The notes: generated by a model from the letters alone, not told the origin. Positions 16,625-25,191 are shown, numbered from the stretch's first letter. The stretch: DNA of 53,091 bases from Phycisphaerae bacterium (GCA_009783465.1 WRDM01000015.1:1-53091), one strand, 5' to 3'. Made by a program: numbers and translations.

Positions 16625-16735
16625 AGGCTGTTAGACTGTTAGACTGTTAGGGAGAGGCTTATGAGGATTTAGACCAATCCTCCATAAGCCCGCGCCTAAC
16701 AGTCTAATAGCCTAACAGTCTAATAGTCTGTTTAA
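16625..16735. repeat. Palindrome family C, complete copy
   Basis: CTGTTAGA octamers at 16626-16650 are mirrored by CTAACAGT/CTAATAGC units at 16696-16728. The core GGATTTAGACC resembles the cores at 1056 and 3441. It lies between leuB and the phosphatase gene. Confidence 0.82.
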
Positions 16736-16796
16736 CCACCCCCTTCGCCGAGCCGATACTATACAAATAGCCGTGCGAAATTCTGCGCGAGGTCCC

Positions 16797-17987
16797 ATGC
16801 CGCAGTTGCCGAAAATTTTGTGGATTGGCGAAGGCTTTGGAGGCCCGCCGCCCAATGTCCGACAGGCCGTCGACGGACATTGGGAGTTCGTCCACGCGTC
16901 CGGCGCCAGGCCGCTGGCGGAACAATTGAAGAACGTCGCCGTCGCGATGCTGCGGCTGAACGATTCTGCTGGCAATGTCCAGAAACTCCAGCCGCTGCTG
17001 GACGACATCGCCCGCACCGACGCCGTTGCGTTGGTGATCCTGCCTGAACACGCCCGCGTGGTTCGACGAATGATCACCGACCGCCGCGGGCCGTTCCTGT
17101 GCATCAGCGAGACGGCGACCGCGAAAGAACTGGCCGCCCGGATCGAGGCGGCGGTCGAACTTCAGCCCGCCCTGCGGTCGCTCCGCGACGAACTGGCCGC
17201 CGTGCGAAGCCAACGCCTCACCACCGAGCACGTGCTCGAGGAGGTCGACGAGCAGTTGAAATTGGCCGCCCGAATCCAGCGGGATTTCCTGCCCCGCCAA
17301 CTGCCGGAAGTCGGCCCGGTGCGGTTCGGCGTGCTGTATCGGCCGTTTTCGTGGGTCAGCGGCGACATTTACGACATCGCCCGGCTGGACGAAACGCGGC
17401 TGTATTTTTACGTCGCCGACGCCGTCGGTCACGGCATGCCCGCGGCGCTGCTGACGATGTTCATCGACCGCTCGCTCCAATCCAAGCGGATCACCGGGCG
17501 GAACTACGAAATCATTCCGCCGGGCGAGTCGCTGGCCATGCTCAACACGGAGATGAGCAATCAGAACCTGTCGTCATCGCAGTTCTGCACGGCCGTCTAC
17601 GGCGTGCTGGACACCGAGACGCTTCGGCTGACGTACGCCCGCGCCGGCCATCCGCCGCCCATCCTCCGCCGCGCCGACGGGCGCATCGAACAACTCGACA
17701 CACCCGGCACGCTGCTGGGCGTCTTCCCCGGCGTGGAGTTCACCGAAGCCACCGTGCAGCTCGAACGGGGCGACCGCGTCCTGCTCTTCACCGACGGCGC
17801 GGAAGAAGCCCTCCGCCCCCCCACCGCGTCGCACGACATGATCTTCCTCGACGTGGTCCGCCCCTGGATCGGCCTGGAGTGCGTCGAACTGCTGAAAACC
17901 GTCACCGACCGCCTCGAACGCCAACACGCCCACGGCCTCGTCGACGACGACGTGACCGTCATCGTACTGGACGTGGAAAACGACTGA
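16797..17987 (+). CDS. RsbU/SpoIIE-type serine phosphatase
   Basis: A 396-aa cytoplasmic regulator. Residues about 1-115 resemble a degenerate receiver-like domain (LVILPEHARVVRRMI) with no clear phospho-acceptor. A coiled-coil linker (LRDELAAVRSQRLTTEHVLEEV) follows, then a PP2C/SpoIIE phosphatase domain starting at AARIQRDFLPRQLP, with metal aspartates in SGDIYDIARLDE and VADAVGHGMPAAL and the C-terminal FTDGAEEAL motif. Such proteins dephosphorylate anti-anti-sigma factors in partner-switching pathways. The ATG at 16797 follows GCGAGG closely. A GTG at 16773, just after a TATACA box, is an alternative that adds eight residues. No anti-sigma kinase or STAS protein is adjacent. Confidence 0.85.
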   Translation: MPQLPKILWIGEGFGGPPPNVRQAVDGHWEFVHASGARPLAEQLKNVAVAMLRLNDSAGNVQKLQPLLDDIARTDAVALVILPEHARVVRRMITDRRGPFLCISETATAKELAARIEAAVELQPALRSLRDELAAVRSQRLTTEHVLEEVDEQLKLAARIQRDFLPRQLPEVGPVRFGVLYRPFSWVSGDIYDIARLDETRLYFYVADAVGHGMPAALLTMFIDRSLQSKRITGRNYEIIPPGESLAMLNTEMSNQNLSSSQFCTAVYGVLDTETLRLTYARAGHPPPILRRADGRIEQLDTPGTLLGVFPGVEFTEATVQLERGDRVLLFTDGAEEALRPPTASHDMIFLDVVRPWIGLECVELLKTVTDRLERQHAHGLVDDDVTVIVLDVEND

Positions 17988-18073
17988 CGGGAACTTTTTT
18001 GCGTTTCCGAACTCCAAGGGTATAAATGTATTTGGCGCTCGCCGCGGCGACGCCCATGACGGGAGTTCGTGAC

Positions 18074-18907
18074 ATGAATCGTTTTCGCAACCGCTTGCTC
18101 ATCGTGGCCTGCGGCCTACTGGGTTTGCTGACGGCGCCACCGGCCGTCCTGGCCCAGGAGACGGAAAAAACACCGACGACCGCGAAGGCCGTCGCGGCCA
18201 CAACGATACCAGCGACCACGACGGCGCCGGCGGGCGCGGTGGCGCCGGTGAAAATTATCACCCAGAAGGAGGCCAAGCAGCTGAATCTCATCGTCGATGA
18301 GAACGATTTCATCTACGACACACAGGAGGCGTACGATCTGGTGATGCAGGCCCGCAAGTGCGATAACACGTCCGGGAATTTTGATCGGGAAAAGGCCGTC
18401 GAACTGTACGAAAAAGCCATCGCCGCCCAGCCGGGCGCGAAGATCAACGCCGAACTCGCCAATCGCATCGGCGGCATGTACAGTTTCAACACCCCCACCG
18501 ACCGCGACAAAGGCCGACAGTGGTGGAAACGCGCCCTCGAACTGGCCAGCCCCGGCCAACTCCTCTGGGCACAAATCCAGATGGGCCTGGGCGACATGGA
18601 CGCGATCCTGAACATGGACTTCGGCAACATCGAACTGGCCGAGTACAAGGTCTGGCCCGACAACGACGACGAACGAGGCCAGGACCGCCTGATGGTAGAA
18701 CGGGCCCGCCTGTGGGAAAACATCCAGCACATCCAAACCAGCGCCGTCAGGCGGAAATTCGACATCCTGCGAAACCAACGCGCCGGCAAGGAGGAGATCG
18801 TAAAATTCCTCCAAACCATGGCCGACAAATTCACCGGCGACCCGGCAGGCGATTGGGCACTGGAAAAAATCGCGGAACTCCAGGGCAATGCGGAAAAGAA
18901 GCCGTAG
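18074..18907 (+). CDS. Exported TPR/Sel1-like protein
   Basis: A 277-aa protein of unknown function. The N-terminal signal peptide (MNRFRNRLLIVACGLLGLLTAPPAVLAQ) should be cleaved after VLA. A Thr/Ala-rich linker follows, then a helical region with TPR/Sel1 flavour (AVELYEKAIAAQPGAKINAELANRIGGMY and RQWWKRALELASPGQLLWAQI). It probably acts as an extracytoplasmic scaffold. The ATG at 18074 is chosen because the signal peptide begins there and GGGAG lies about 9 nt upstream. A TATAAA box at 18021 fits a promoter with a short leader. I do not recognise the family. Confidence 0.68.
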   Translation: MNRFRNRLLIVACGLLGLLTAPPAVLAQETEKTPTTAKAVAATTIPATTTAPAGAVAPVKIITQKEAKQLNLIVDENDFIYDTQEAYDLVMQARKCDNTSGNFDREKAVELYEKAIAAQPGAKINAELANRIGGMYSFNTPTDRDKGRQWWKRALELASPGQLLWAQIQMGLGDMDAILNMDFGNIELAEYKVWPDNDDERGQDRLMVERARLWENIQHIQTSAVRRKFDILRNQRAGKEEIVKFLQTMADKFTGDPAGDWALEKIAELQGNAEKKP

Positions 18908-19277
18908 GCGTGACGCTTTCATTCGGACGTTTGGAGTGCCAAAATCGGTCTTAGCCCCGGAAGGGGCGCTGGGTAGCCCCCTGCTTCGCTCTGCGAGCTA
19001 CGCAGAGTGAGCCGTACTCGGCGAACCCTGGGAACCGGAATGCTTTTTCTTTTCCTCATCGTGCCTGACGCCACTAGCGGAGGACACGCAGTCGTATGGA
19101 TACGGCTTCGGACGACATGCACAGGGCAAAGCGTTCTGTCGCTCACACTGTTTTACAACGCAAAATGGCAGGGCCTGCGGCCAGTCGCGCCGAACACGGA
19201 GGTCACATGGAAAACCGAAAAATGCACATGCGTTTGTCCTGATATTCGCGTACCATACGTCGTGAAAGGGTGATCCG
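18908..19277. other. Intergenic region with degenerate repeats
   Basis: A 370-nt stretch with no convincing gene. At 18950-19035 there is a GC-rich repeat (AGCCCCGGAAGGGGCG ... GAACCCTGGGAAC) of a kind related to the sequence at 19590-19660. At 19128-19191 there is a right-half-only copy of a family A hairpin (GCGTTCTGTCGC ... GCAGGGCCTGCGG). An ATGCACATGCG tag lies at 19222. An 88-codon open frame here is built from these repeats and is not called. Confidence 0.65.
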
Positions 19278-19580
19278 ATGAACAAGCTCATGGTACTGCT
19301 TGCCGCCGCGGGGATGCTGATGTCGGCGGGGTGCTTCAGTTTTCGCGCGGAGGCGCCGGAACTGGTGGTCGGCAGTCCGCCGCCAGACCGCGTCCACCAG
19401 GCCGACCCCAACGACAAATCCGACGTGATTCGTGAAAATCAGGAACTCCACGCCCGCAACGCGTGGCTGGAACGGCAAGTCGAAGGCCGGCAGAAAAAAC
19501 ACAAGGAACTCCTTCGCGACCAGGACAACATTCAGGCCGACATCAAACGCACGCAGCGCGAGACGGAACGGTACCGGTGA
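19278..19580 (+). CDS. Small coiled-coil lipoprotein
   Basis: A 100-aa predicted lipoprotein. The signal peptide ends in the lipobox MSAGC (Cys at about 19), after which the protein is short, polar and helical (VIRENQELHARNAWLERQVE, then RQKKHKELLRDQDNIQADI), consistent with a coiled coil at the cell surface or in the periplasm. AAGGG about 9 nt upstream supports the ATG at 19278. The next gene encodes a similar lipoprotein of about the same length, so this may be an old tandem duplication. Function unknown; Lpp-like tethering is only an analogy. Confidence 0.68.
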   Translation: MNKLMVLLAAAGMLMSAGCFSFRAEAPELVVGSPPPDRVHQADPNDKSDVIRENQELHARNAWLERQVEGRQKKHKELLRDQDNIQADIKRTQRETERYR

Positions 19581-19705
19581 CGAAGCGGCATCCGGGCCTG
19601 CCCTGCGTAGCCTGAAGGGCGGAGCGGGGCGAGCGAAGCAGAGTGGCCGCGAATGACGCGAATTTCGTGCATTTTCCGAGACGACTTTTCGAGAAGGCGA
19701 CCCCC

Positions 19706-20035
19706 ATGAAACCAGTGATATGGACATTCATCGCGATGTTGATTCCGGTGGCGATTCTCGCCGGGTGTGCGGACGTGAACATCACGTCCCGGCGGAGCAC
19801 CCCGCCTCCGGCTGAGCTGCGGGACGACGGCAGGCCCATCGCGGACATCCGCGCGGAAAATGCCCGCCTCCGCGCCCGGCAGGCCGACCTGGAAGATGCC
19901 TGGCAGAAATGGCAAATCGCCGTCGCGCGGGAAGAACAGAACAAAAAAGACCTCAAATCCCAACGAGACCGCGCGGAGAAAGACCTCAAAACCGCCAAAG
20001 ATCAGGCCAAGAAACGCGCCAAAGGCAAGAGCTGA
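19706..20035 (+). CDS. Small coiled-coil lipoprotein, second copy
   Basis: A 109-aa predicted lipoprotein with lipobox ILAGC and a Lys/Arg/Glu-rich coiled-coil body (IRAENARLRARQADLEDAWQ) ending in a strongly basic tail (KDQAKKRAKGKS). AAGGCG precedes the ATG at 19706. The order lipobox, short Pro-rich linker, then ENxxLxAR coiled coil is the same as in the lipoprotein at 19278, which suggests paralogy. The basic tail could bind peptidoglycan or nucleic acid, which is a guess. A GC-rich repeat (about 19590-19660) separates the two genes. Confidence 0.68.
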   Translation: MKPVIWTFIAMLIPVAILAGCADVNITSRRSTPPPAELRDDGRPIADIRAENARLRARQADLEDAWQKWQIAVAREEQNKKDLKSQRDRAEKDLKTAKDQAKKRAKGKS

Positions 20036-20085
20036 TGGAAATTAACTGACCGCATGCCGTGCGTCGAAATCGAAAGAGAAATGTC

Positions 20086-20373
20086 ATGCTGACCATGGAT
20101 ATCATTCGGCAGGCCGTCATGCCGCTGGCGGACAAATACCATATCGCCAAAGTGGACTTGTTCGGCTCGTACGCCGACGGGAACGCCACGGAAACATCCG
20201 ACGCCGATTTTCTGGTTACGTTTCGTGCGAAAGTGCCTTCCATTTTCAAGGTCATGGGATTCAAGGAAGAACTCCAGAATCGCCTGAACCACCCGGTTGA
20301 CGTGGTGACACTGCCGTTGACGAGGCCGGGGAAACTCCACATCGGTAAGGTGGTGACAGTCTATGAGCGATAA
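20086..20373 (+). CDS. Minimal nucleotidyltransferase (MNT) domain protein
   Basis: A 95-aa protein with the nucleotidyltransferase-fold signature GSYADGNATETSDADFLV (Gly-Ser, then Asp-x-Asp metal ligands at the DAD). Small MNT proteins usually pair with a HEPN RNase as an AMPylating antitoxin (MntA type). No HEPN gene is adjacent: the 3' end instead overlaps the start of the GH116 gene by 11 nt. The ATG at 20086 follows AGAGAA. A GTG at 20059 would add nine residues. Either it is an orphan MNT or it has been recruited to another role. Confidence 0.78.
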   Translation: MLTMDIIRQAVMPLADKYHIAKVDLFGSYADGNATETSDADFLVTFRAKVPSIFKVMGFKEELQNRLNHPVDVVTLPLTRPGKLHIGKVVTVYER

Positions 20374-22984
20374 CGGTTATCGTTCCTTTACCGGCGAGCA
20401 GTTGTTGCAAATCGCGATGCCGATGGGCGGGATCGGGGCCGGGTGCGTGTGTTTGAACGGGCATGGCGGGTTGCAGGATTTTTCGTTGCGGAACAGACCC
20501 GCGTTCAGCGCCTTGCCGCCGCTGGGTTTCGCCGAAAGCGAGGCCGCCTTTGCCGTCCTGCACGTGCGAAGCGGACGCGGTGCGTACAGCAGGCCGGGCA
20601 TCACGCGGCTGCTCGAAGGGCCGATGCCGCGTGGGAAAATTTACAACCAGGGCTTGCAGGCGGCGGGGTTCCGTAACGGCGGACACGAAGGCCTGCCTCG
20701 CATGGCGGAGTGTTCCTTCACGTCGTCGTATCCGTTTGGCCTGGTGGAGCTGCGCGATCCGCACGTGCCGGTGGCGGTGAGCGTGAGCGGCTTTTCGCCG
20801 TTCATTCCGCTGGACGACCGTCACAGTTCGTTGCCGTGTGCGATTCTCGAATATCGGCTGACCCACGCCGCCAACGCCGACGGGCCTGTCGACGTGGAGT
20901 TTTCGTACCACCTCTCGCACCTGGCCGTCGGGCGCGGCGGGCATCGCGGCACGCGCACGCGCGTGCTGGCGGGCCTGGGCGTGGCGATGTCCAACACCGA
21001 GCATCCGCGCGACGAGACGTTCGGGTCGGCTGCGTTTGGCGTGGTCGGGCCTGCCGCGACGAAGCGAAGCGAAGACGGGCACAGGCCGCGGGTTTTGATG
21101 AAGGGCATGTGGTTTCGCGGCGGATGGTTCGACGCGATCAGTTGCCTCTGGCGTGAGTTGTCGGGCGGCGAATTCACCACCAACGACGGCACGGGCGACC
21201 GCGAACTCGACGGACGAAACGGCGCCAGCCTGCTCGTGCCCGCCCACCTCGAACCGGGGCAGTCCGTCACGATCCCCGTCGTGATCGCGTGGCACTTCCC
21301 CAACGGCGGTCCCGTGCAGCCGCCCGCGCCGGACACGGCGTGCGACTGTGGCGGCTGTGGTTGCGACAACGGACCGCCCGCACCGGCCTGGCGACCGTAC
21401 TACGCCAGTCAATGGCGCGACGCCGCCGACGTGCTCGCCCACGTGGCCGCTAACTACGACTCGCTGAAATCCCGCACGCGGGCCTTCGCCGACGCGCTGT
21501 TTTCCACCACCGCCCCGCCGGAACTGCTCGACGCCGTCGCCTCCAACCTGGCCATCCTCAAGTCCCCCACCGTCCTCCGCCAGGAAAACGGCGACCTCTG
21601 GGCGTGGGAAGGCTGCGGCGCCAACGTCGGCTGTTGTCCGGGCAGTTGCACGCACGTGTGGAACTACGCCCAGGCGATGCCCCACCTCTTCCCCGCCCTG
21701 GAACGCACGTTTCGCCAGCAGGAATGGCAGCGTGGCATGGACGACCGCGGCCATGTGAACTTCCGCGCCACACTCGGCGACGGACCCGTCGACCACAGTT
21801 TCCACGCCGCCGCCGACGGGCAGCTCGGCGGCATGCTCAAACTCTATCGCGACTGGCAGATCGCCGGCAACCGCGAGTGGCTGGAGCGCATGTACCCGCT
21901 CGCCCGTCGTGGCCTGGAGTACGCCATCGCCACCTGGGACCCGGATCAGCGCGGCGCGCTGTTCGAGCCGCATCACAACACGTATGACATCGAGTTCTGG
22001 GGCCCCGACGGCATGGGCTCGAGCGTCTACCTCGGCGCGTGTGCCGCGATGGCGGCCATGGCGGACGAACTCGGCCTGACGGCGGATGCGGATCGATACG
22101 ACGCGCTGGCCCAATGCATCGCCGCCCACATGGACGACGAACTCTTCAACGGCGAGTACTACCAACAGAACGTCATGTGGCGGGAGCTGCGGGACAACTC
22201 CTTCCGCAAACTACTCGACACGCCAAGCGACAACGCCGAGAGGCTCCAACTGCTCCGCGCCGAGGGACCAACATATCAGTACGGCAGCGGCTGTCTGTCC
22301 GACGGCATCATCGGCCTGTGGATGTCCGACACGTACGGCCTGGCGACGCCGGCGTCGCGCGAGCACGTCCGTTCGCACCTGAAGGCCGTGTTCGAACACA
22401 ACTTCAAACGCGACCTGTGGGACCACGCCTGTCCGCAGCGGCCCGGCTACGCGATGGGCCACGAGGCCGGGCTGCTGCTGTGCACCTGGCCTCGCGGAGG
22501 CAAGCCGACGCTGCCGTTCGTCTACAGCGACGAGGTCTGGACGGGCATCGAGTACCAGGTGGCCTCGCATTTGATGAACGAAGGCTTGGTGGCCGAGGCG
22601 ATGACGATGGTCGCCGCCGTCCGCGCCCGCTACGACGGCGTAACGCGAAACCCCTTCAACGAATACGAATGCGGCAGCTACTACGCCCGCGCCATGGCCA
22701 GCTACGCCCTGCTGGCCGCCTGGAGCGGCCTGCGCTACTCGGCCGTCTCCCACACGCTGCATCTGGCGCCAAAAACCGCGCACCGGCCATTCCAAACCTT
22801 CTTCAGCACGGCCAGCGGATTCGGCACGGTCCGACTCGACGCCGACCGCCGCCTGACGATCCACATGATCGAAGGCACACTACCGCTGACGGCGATCCAC
22901 GTCCGCGACGGCGAAAAAGACTACCACGCCACGCCCAACACCACCGCCACCGCCGGCAAAGAAACGGTCGTCACGCTGACGTAG
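20363..22984 (+). CDS. GH116 beta-glucosidase / glucosylceramidase-like
   Basis: An 873-aa protein of the GBA2/GH116 glycoside hydrolase family, which cleaves beta-glucosides or beta-xylosides with retention. The N-terminus begins with the family motif MPMGGIGAGCVCLNG. The (alpha/alpha)6 barrel carries DLWAWEGCG (E416, candidate nucleophile) and EPHHNTYDIEFWGPDG (D542, candidate acid/base), followed by GMGSSVYLGAC. No signal peptide is visible, so it is probably cytoplasmic. At nt 21054-21079 it contains a 26-nt stretch (encoding ATKRSEDG) identical to one in nuoN, placed in a loop between domains. The start overlaps the upstream MNT gene. The natural substrate is not evident. Confidence 0.88.
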   Translation: MSDNGYRSFTGEQLLQIAMPMGGIGAGCVCLNGHGGLQDFSLRNRPAFSALPPLGFAESEAAFAVLHVRSGRGAYSRPGITRLLEGPMPRGKIYNQGLQAAGFRNGGHEGLPRMAECSFTSSYPFGLVELRDPHVPVAVSVSGFSPFIPLDDRHSSLPCAILEYRLTHAANADGPVDVEFSYHLSHLAVGRGGHRGTRTRVLAGLGVAMSNTEHPRDETFGSAAFGVVGPAATKRSEDGHRPRVLMKGMWFRGGWFDAISCLWRELSGGEFTTNDGTGDRELDGRNGASLLVPAHLEPGQSVTIPVVIAWHFPNGGPVQPPAPDTACDCGGCGCDNGPPAPAWRPYYASQWRDAADVLAHVAANYDSLKSRTRAFADALFSTTAPPELLDAVASNLAILKSPTVLRQENGDLWAWEGCGANVGCCPGSCTHVWNYAQAMPHLFPALERTFRQQEWQRGMDDRGHVNFRATLGDGPVDHSFHAAADGQLGGMLKLYRDWQIAGNREWLERMYPLARRGLEYAIATWDPDQRGALFEPHHNTYDIEFWGPDGMGSSVYLGACAAMAAMADELGLTADADRYDALAQCIAAHMDDELFNGEYYQQNVMWRELRDNSFRKLLDTPSDNAERLQLLRAEGPTYQYGSGCLSDGIIGLWMSDTYGLATPASREHVRSHLKAVFEHNFKRDLWDHACPQRPGYAMGHEAGLLLCTWPRGGKPTLPFVYSDEVWTGIEYQVASHLMNEGLVAEAMTMVAAVRARYDGVTRNPFNEYECGSYYARAMASYALLAAWSGLRYSAVSHTLHLAPKTAHRPFQTFFSTASGFGTVRLDADRRLTIHMIEGTLPLTAIHVRDGEKDYHATPNTTATAGKETVVTLT

Positions 22985-23026
22985 CGCGCATGCGGAGGCA
23001 CGAAGGGTACAGTCGTTTCATGGATG

Positions 23027-23144
23027 GCCCAACCTGGCCACAGGCCCTGCCATTTGGCGTTGTTGATCGTTGTGACAACCGAAACGTTCTGTCGCACACA
23101 CCGTCTGGCAACGCAAAATGGCAGGGCCTGTGGCCAGGTTGGGC
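23027..23144. repeat. Palindrome family A, copy A4
   Basis: A 118-nt hairpin with about 35-nt arms differing at one position (GCCCAACCTGGCCACAGGCC and complement). The loop contains GAAACGTTCTGTCGCACACA. It lies between GH116 and the ilvB promoter. Confidence 0.88.
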
Positions 23145-23213
23145 TTTGCGACGATATCCATCTGCAAGCGTGACACGCACCCGATGATACCACCAAACAC
23201 ACGAACCATCCTG

Positions 23214-23242
23214 TTGACACCCCCGCAACTGGCCGATAGGAT
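23214..23242 (+). promoter_or_regulatory. Candidate ilvB promoter
   Basis: TTGACA (23214-23219), exactly 17 nt, then TAGGAT (23237-23242). The predicted transcript start at about 23249 is next to the leader-peptide ATG at 23251 and gives a leader of about 235 nt before ilvB. Confidence 0.6.
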
Positions 23243-23250
23243 ACTATGTC

Positions 23251-23364
23251 ATGGTCGCCGCCCGTAACAACGTGATGTTCTCTTGGCTGGGTCTGTCCCG
23301 GCGCGTCGCGGTTGCGCGGATGGCGGGTGTCGTCGTCGTTGTACGCCAGGGACGCTGCGCGTAG
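23251..23364 (+). CDS. Val-rich leader peptide of ilvB (attenuator)
   Basis: A 37-codon ORF: ATG at 23251, stop TAG at 23362-23364. Its C-terminal part reads MAGVVVVVRQGRCA, with five consecutive valine codons (GTC GTC GTC GTT GTA, 23329-23343). It starts 2 nt after the predicted transcription start, so it would be translated from a leaderless message. E. coli ivbL, upstream of ilvBN, is the known precedent: a short leader peptide with Val runs controlling attenuation. The stop codon lies inside the loop of a GGGACGC/GCGTCCC hairpin. By inference, ribosome stalling at the Val codons would influence folding of that hairpin and read-through into ilvB. An internal ATG at 23320 would give a 14-aa version. 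Confidence 0.6.
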   Translation: MVAARNNVMFSWLGLSRRVAVARMAGVVVVVRQGRCA

Positions 23365-23393
23365 CGGCGGCGTCCCCTTCCCCGAGCGTTTTT
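23349..23393 (+). terminator. Candidate attenuator hairpin of ilvB leader
   Basis: GGGACGC (23349-23355) pairs with GCGTCCC (23370-23376) over a 14-nt loop that holds the leader stop codon. A T5 run follows at 23389-23393 after a 12-nt gap. An alternative fold pairs ACGCT (23352-23356) with AGCGT (23385-23389) and would abut the T run. The folds exclude each other. Not a textbook terminator because of the gap. Confidence 0.4.
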
Positions 23394-23484
23394 CTCCAAC
23401 GGCCTCCAATCGTTTGCCATCGGCCCGCTTTGTTTGTATCATTGCGCGGCCAAAATTTTCAAGGAACCTGACACAAGGAACATT

Positions 23485-25191
23485 ATGAGTCCATCGAACC
23501 CACACAAGATGCCCAGCCTGATCGGGAAAAAAGGCGCCGAGATTTTTCATGAAGTCCTGCTCGAGCAGGGCGTGGAGGTCATGTTCGGATTTCCCGGCGG
23601 CATGGTGCTGCCGATTTTCGACGTGCTGTATTCGTCGCCGATCAAATTTTTCCTCACGCGGCACGAGCAGGGCGCCACGCACATGGCCGACGGCTACGCC
23701 CGCGTCACGGGGCGGCCCGGCGTGGTGCTCGTCACCAGCGGCCCCGGCGCGACCAACATCGTCACCGGCCTGGCCAACGCCTACATGGACTCCATCCCCA
23801 TGGTCGCGTTCACCGGGCAGGTCAAGACGGCCCTGATCGGCAACGACGCGTTCCAGGAGGCCGACATGACCGGCATCACGCGCCCGATCACCAAGCACAA
23901 CTTCATGGTCAAACGCGTCGAGGACCTCGGACGCATCATGCGGGAGGCGTTCCACATCGCCACGACCGGCCGGCCGGGGCCTGTGCTCATCGACCTGCCC
24001 GCGGACGTCTCGATGAGCAAAATCGACACCGAACCGGATCTCACCGTCGACCTGCCCGGCTACAAACCGCGGACGGCCGGGCACATCCGGCAGATCAAGA
24101 TGGCCGCCGAGGCCATCAACGCCTCGACGCGACCGGTCCTCTACGTCGGCGGCGGCGTGATTATCGCCGGCGCGTCCGATGCCCTCCGCGCCGTCGCGGC
24201 CAAGGGAAAACTCCCCGTCACCACCACGATGATGGGGTTGGGCACGGTGGACGAAAGCGACCCGCTCGCCCTGCAAATGCTCGGCATGCACGGCGCCGCC
24301 GCCGCCAACTACGCCGTCCAGGAGTGCGACTGCCTCATCGCCGTCGGCGCCCGGTTCGACGACCGCGTCACCGGAAACGTCGCCACCTTCGCGCCAAAGG
24401 CCAAGATCATCCACATCGACATCGACCCGGCCTCCATCTCCAAAAACGTCGAGGTGGACATCCCCGTCGTCGGCGACGCCAAGGACATCCTCTCGCGAAT
24501 GCTCGAATTCATCGAACCCCGCGACCGCTCGCCCTGGCTAGCCCAACTGGCCGAATGGAAAAAGAAGTACGCCTTCCGCTACGACGCGTCCGGCAACATC
24601 AAGCCGCAGGAAGTCATCGCCACGCTGGGTGAAATGACCAACCACGACGCGATCATCGCCACCGGCGTCGGGCAGCATCAGATGTGGGCATGCCAATACT
24701 ACGGCTGGCGCCGCCCGCGACAGATGATCTCCAGCGGCGGGCTTGGCACGATGGGGTTCGGCTGCCCCGCCGCCATCGGTGCGCAGGTGGGCGCGCCGGG
24801 AAAAACCGTCATCGACATCGACGGCGACGGCAGTTTCTCGATGACGATGGTCGAGGTCATCACGGCCGTCCAATACAAACTGCCCGTGAAATTCGTCGTC
24901 CTGGACAACGGCTATCTGGGCATGGTGCGGCAGTGGCAGGAGTTGTTCTACGGCCATCGGTACTCCGCCGTGACACACCCGTGTCCGAAATTCGACATGA
25001 TCGCCGAGGGTTTTGGCGCCAAGGGCATCTGCATCAAGGACCGCTCCGAACTTCGCGACGCGGTCGACGCGACGCTCAAACACGAAGGCCCCGTGGTGCT
25101 CGCCGTCGAGGTCGAACCCGAAGAAAACGTCTTCCCGATGGTCGCCGCCGGCAAGAGTCTCCACGAGATGCTCATGGGAACGCTGGCGTGA
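23485..25191 (+). CDS. ilvB: Acetolactate synthase large subunit
   Basis: A 568-aa ThDP-, FAD- and Mg-dependent catalytic subunit of acetohydroxyacid synthase, the first common step of valine, leucine and isoleucine synthesis. Seen in sequence: FGFPGGMVLPIFD with the catalytic Glu in TRHEQGATHMADGYAR (E61), the FAD/central domain ARFDDRVTGNV and the ThDP/Mg motif GDGSFSMTMVEV ... LDNGYLGMVRQWQ near the C-terminus. The ATG at 23485 has AAGGA about 8 nt upstream. A promoter and Val-rich leader ORF precede it, and ilvN follows after a 197-nt palindrome-filled gap rather than the usual tight spacing. Confidence 0.96.
   Translation: MSPSNPHKMPSLIGKKGAEIFHEVLLEQGVEVMFGFPGGMVLPIFDVLYSSPIKFFLTRHEQGATHMADGYARVTGRPGVVLVTSGPGATNIVTGLANAYMDSIPMVAFTGQVKTALIGNDAFQEADMTGITRPITKHNFMVKRVEDLGRIMREAFHIATTGRPGPVLIDLPADVSMSKIDTEPDLTVDLPGYKPRTAGHIRQIKMAAEAINASTRPVLYVGGGVIIAGASDALRAVAAKGKLPVTTTMMGLGTVDESDPLALQMLGMHGAAAANYAVQECDCLIAVGARFDDRVTGNVATFAPKAKIIHIDIDPASISKNVEVDIPVVGDAKDILSRMLEFIEPRDRSPWLAQLAEWKKKYAFRYDASGNIKPQEVIATLGEMTNHDAIIATGVGQHQMWACQYYGWRRPRQMISSGGLGTMGFGCPAAIGAQVGAPGKTVIDIDGDGSFSMTMVEVITAVQYKLPVKFVVLDNGYLGMVRQWQELFYGHRYSAVTHPCPKFDMIAEGFGAKGICIKDRSELRDAVDATLKHEGPVVLAVEVEPEENVFPMVAAGKSLHEMLMGTLA

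Noticed and set aside
19007-19273. 88-codon plus-strand open frame with a hydrophobic start
   Set aside because: Built from a family A half element and a GC-rich repeat; no ribosome-binding site or conserved motif.
20261-22165. 634-codon minus-strand open frame
   Set aside because: Antisense to the GH116 gene, which has clear catalytic motifs; composition typical of a shadow frame.
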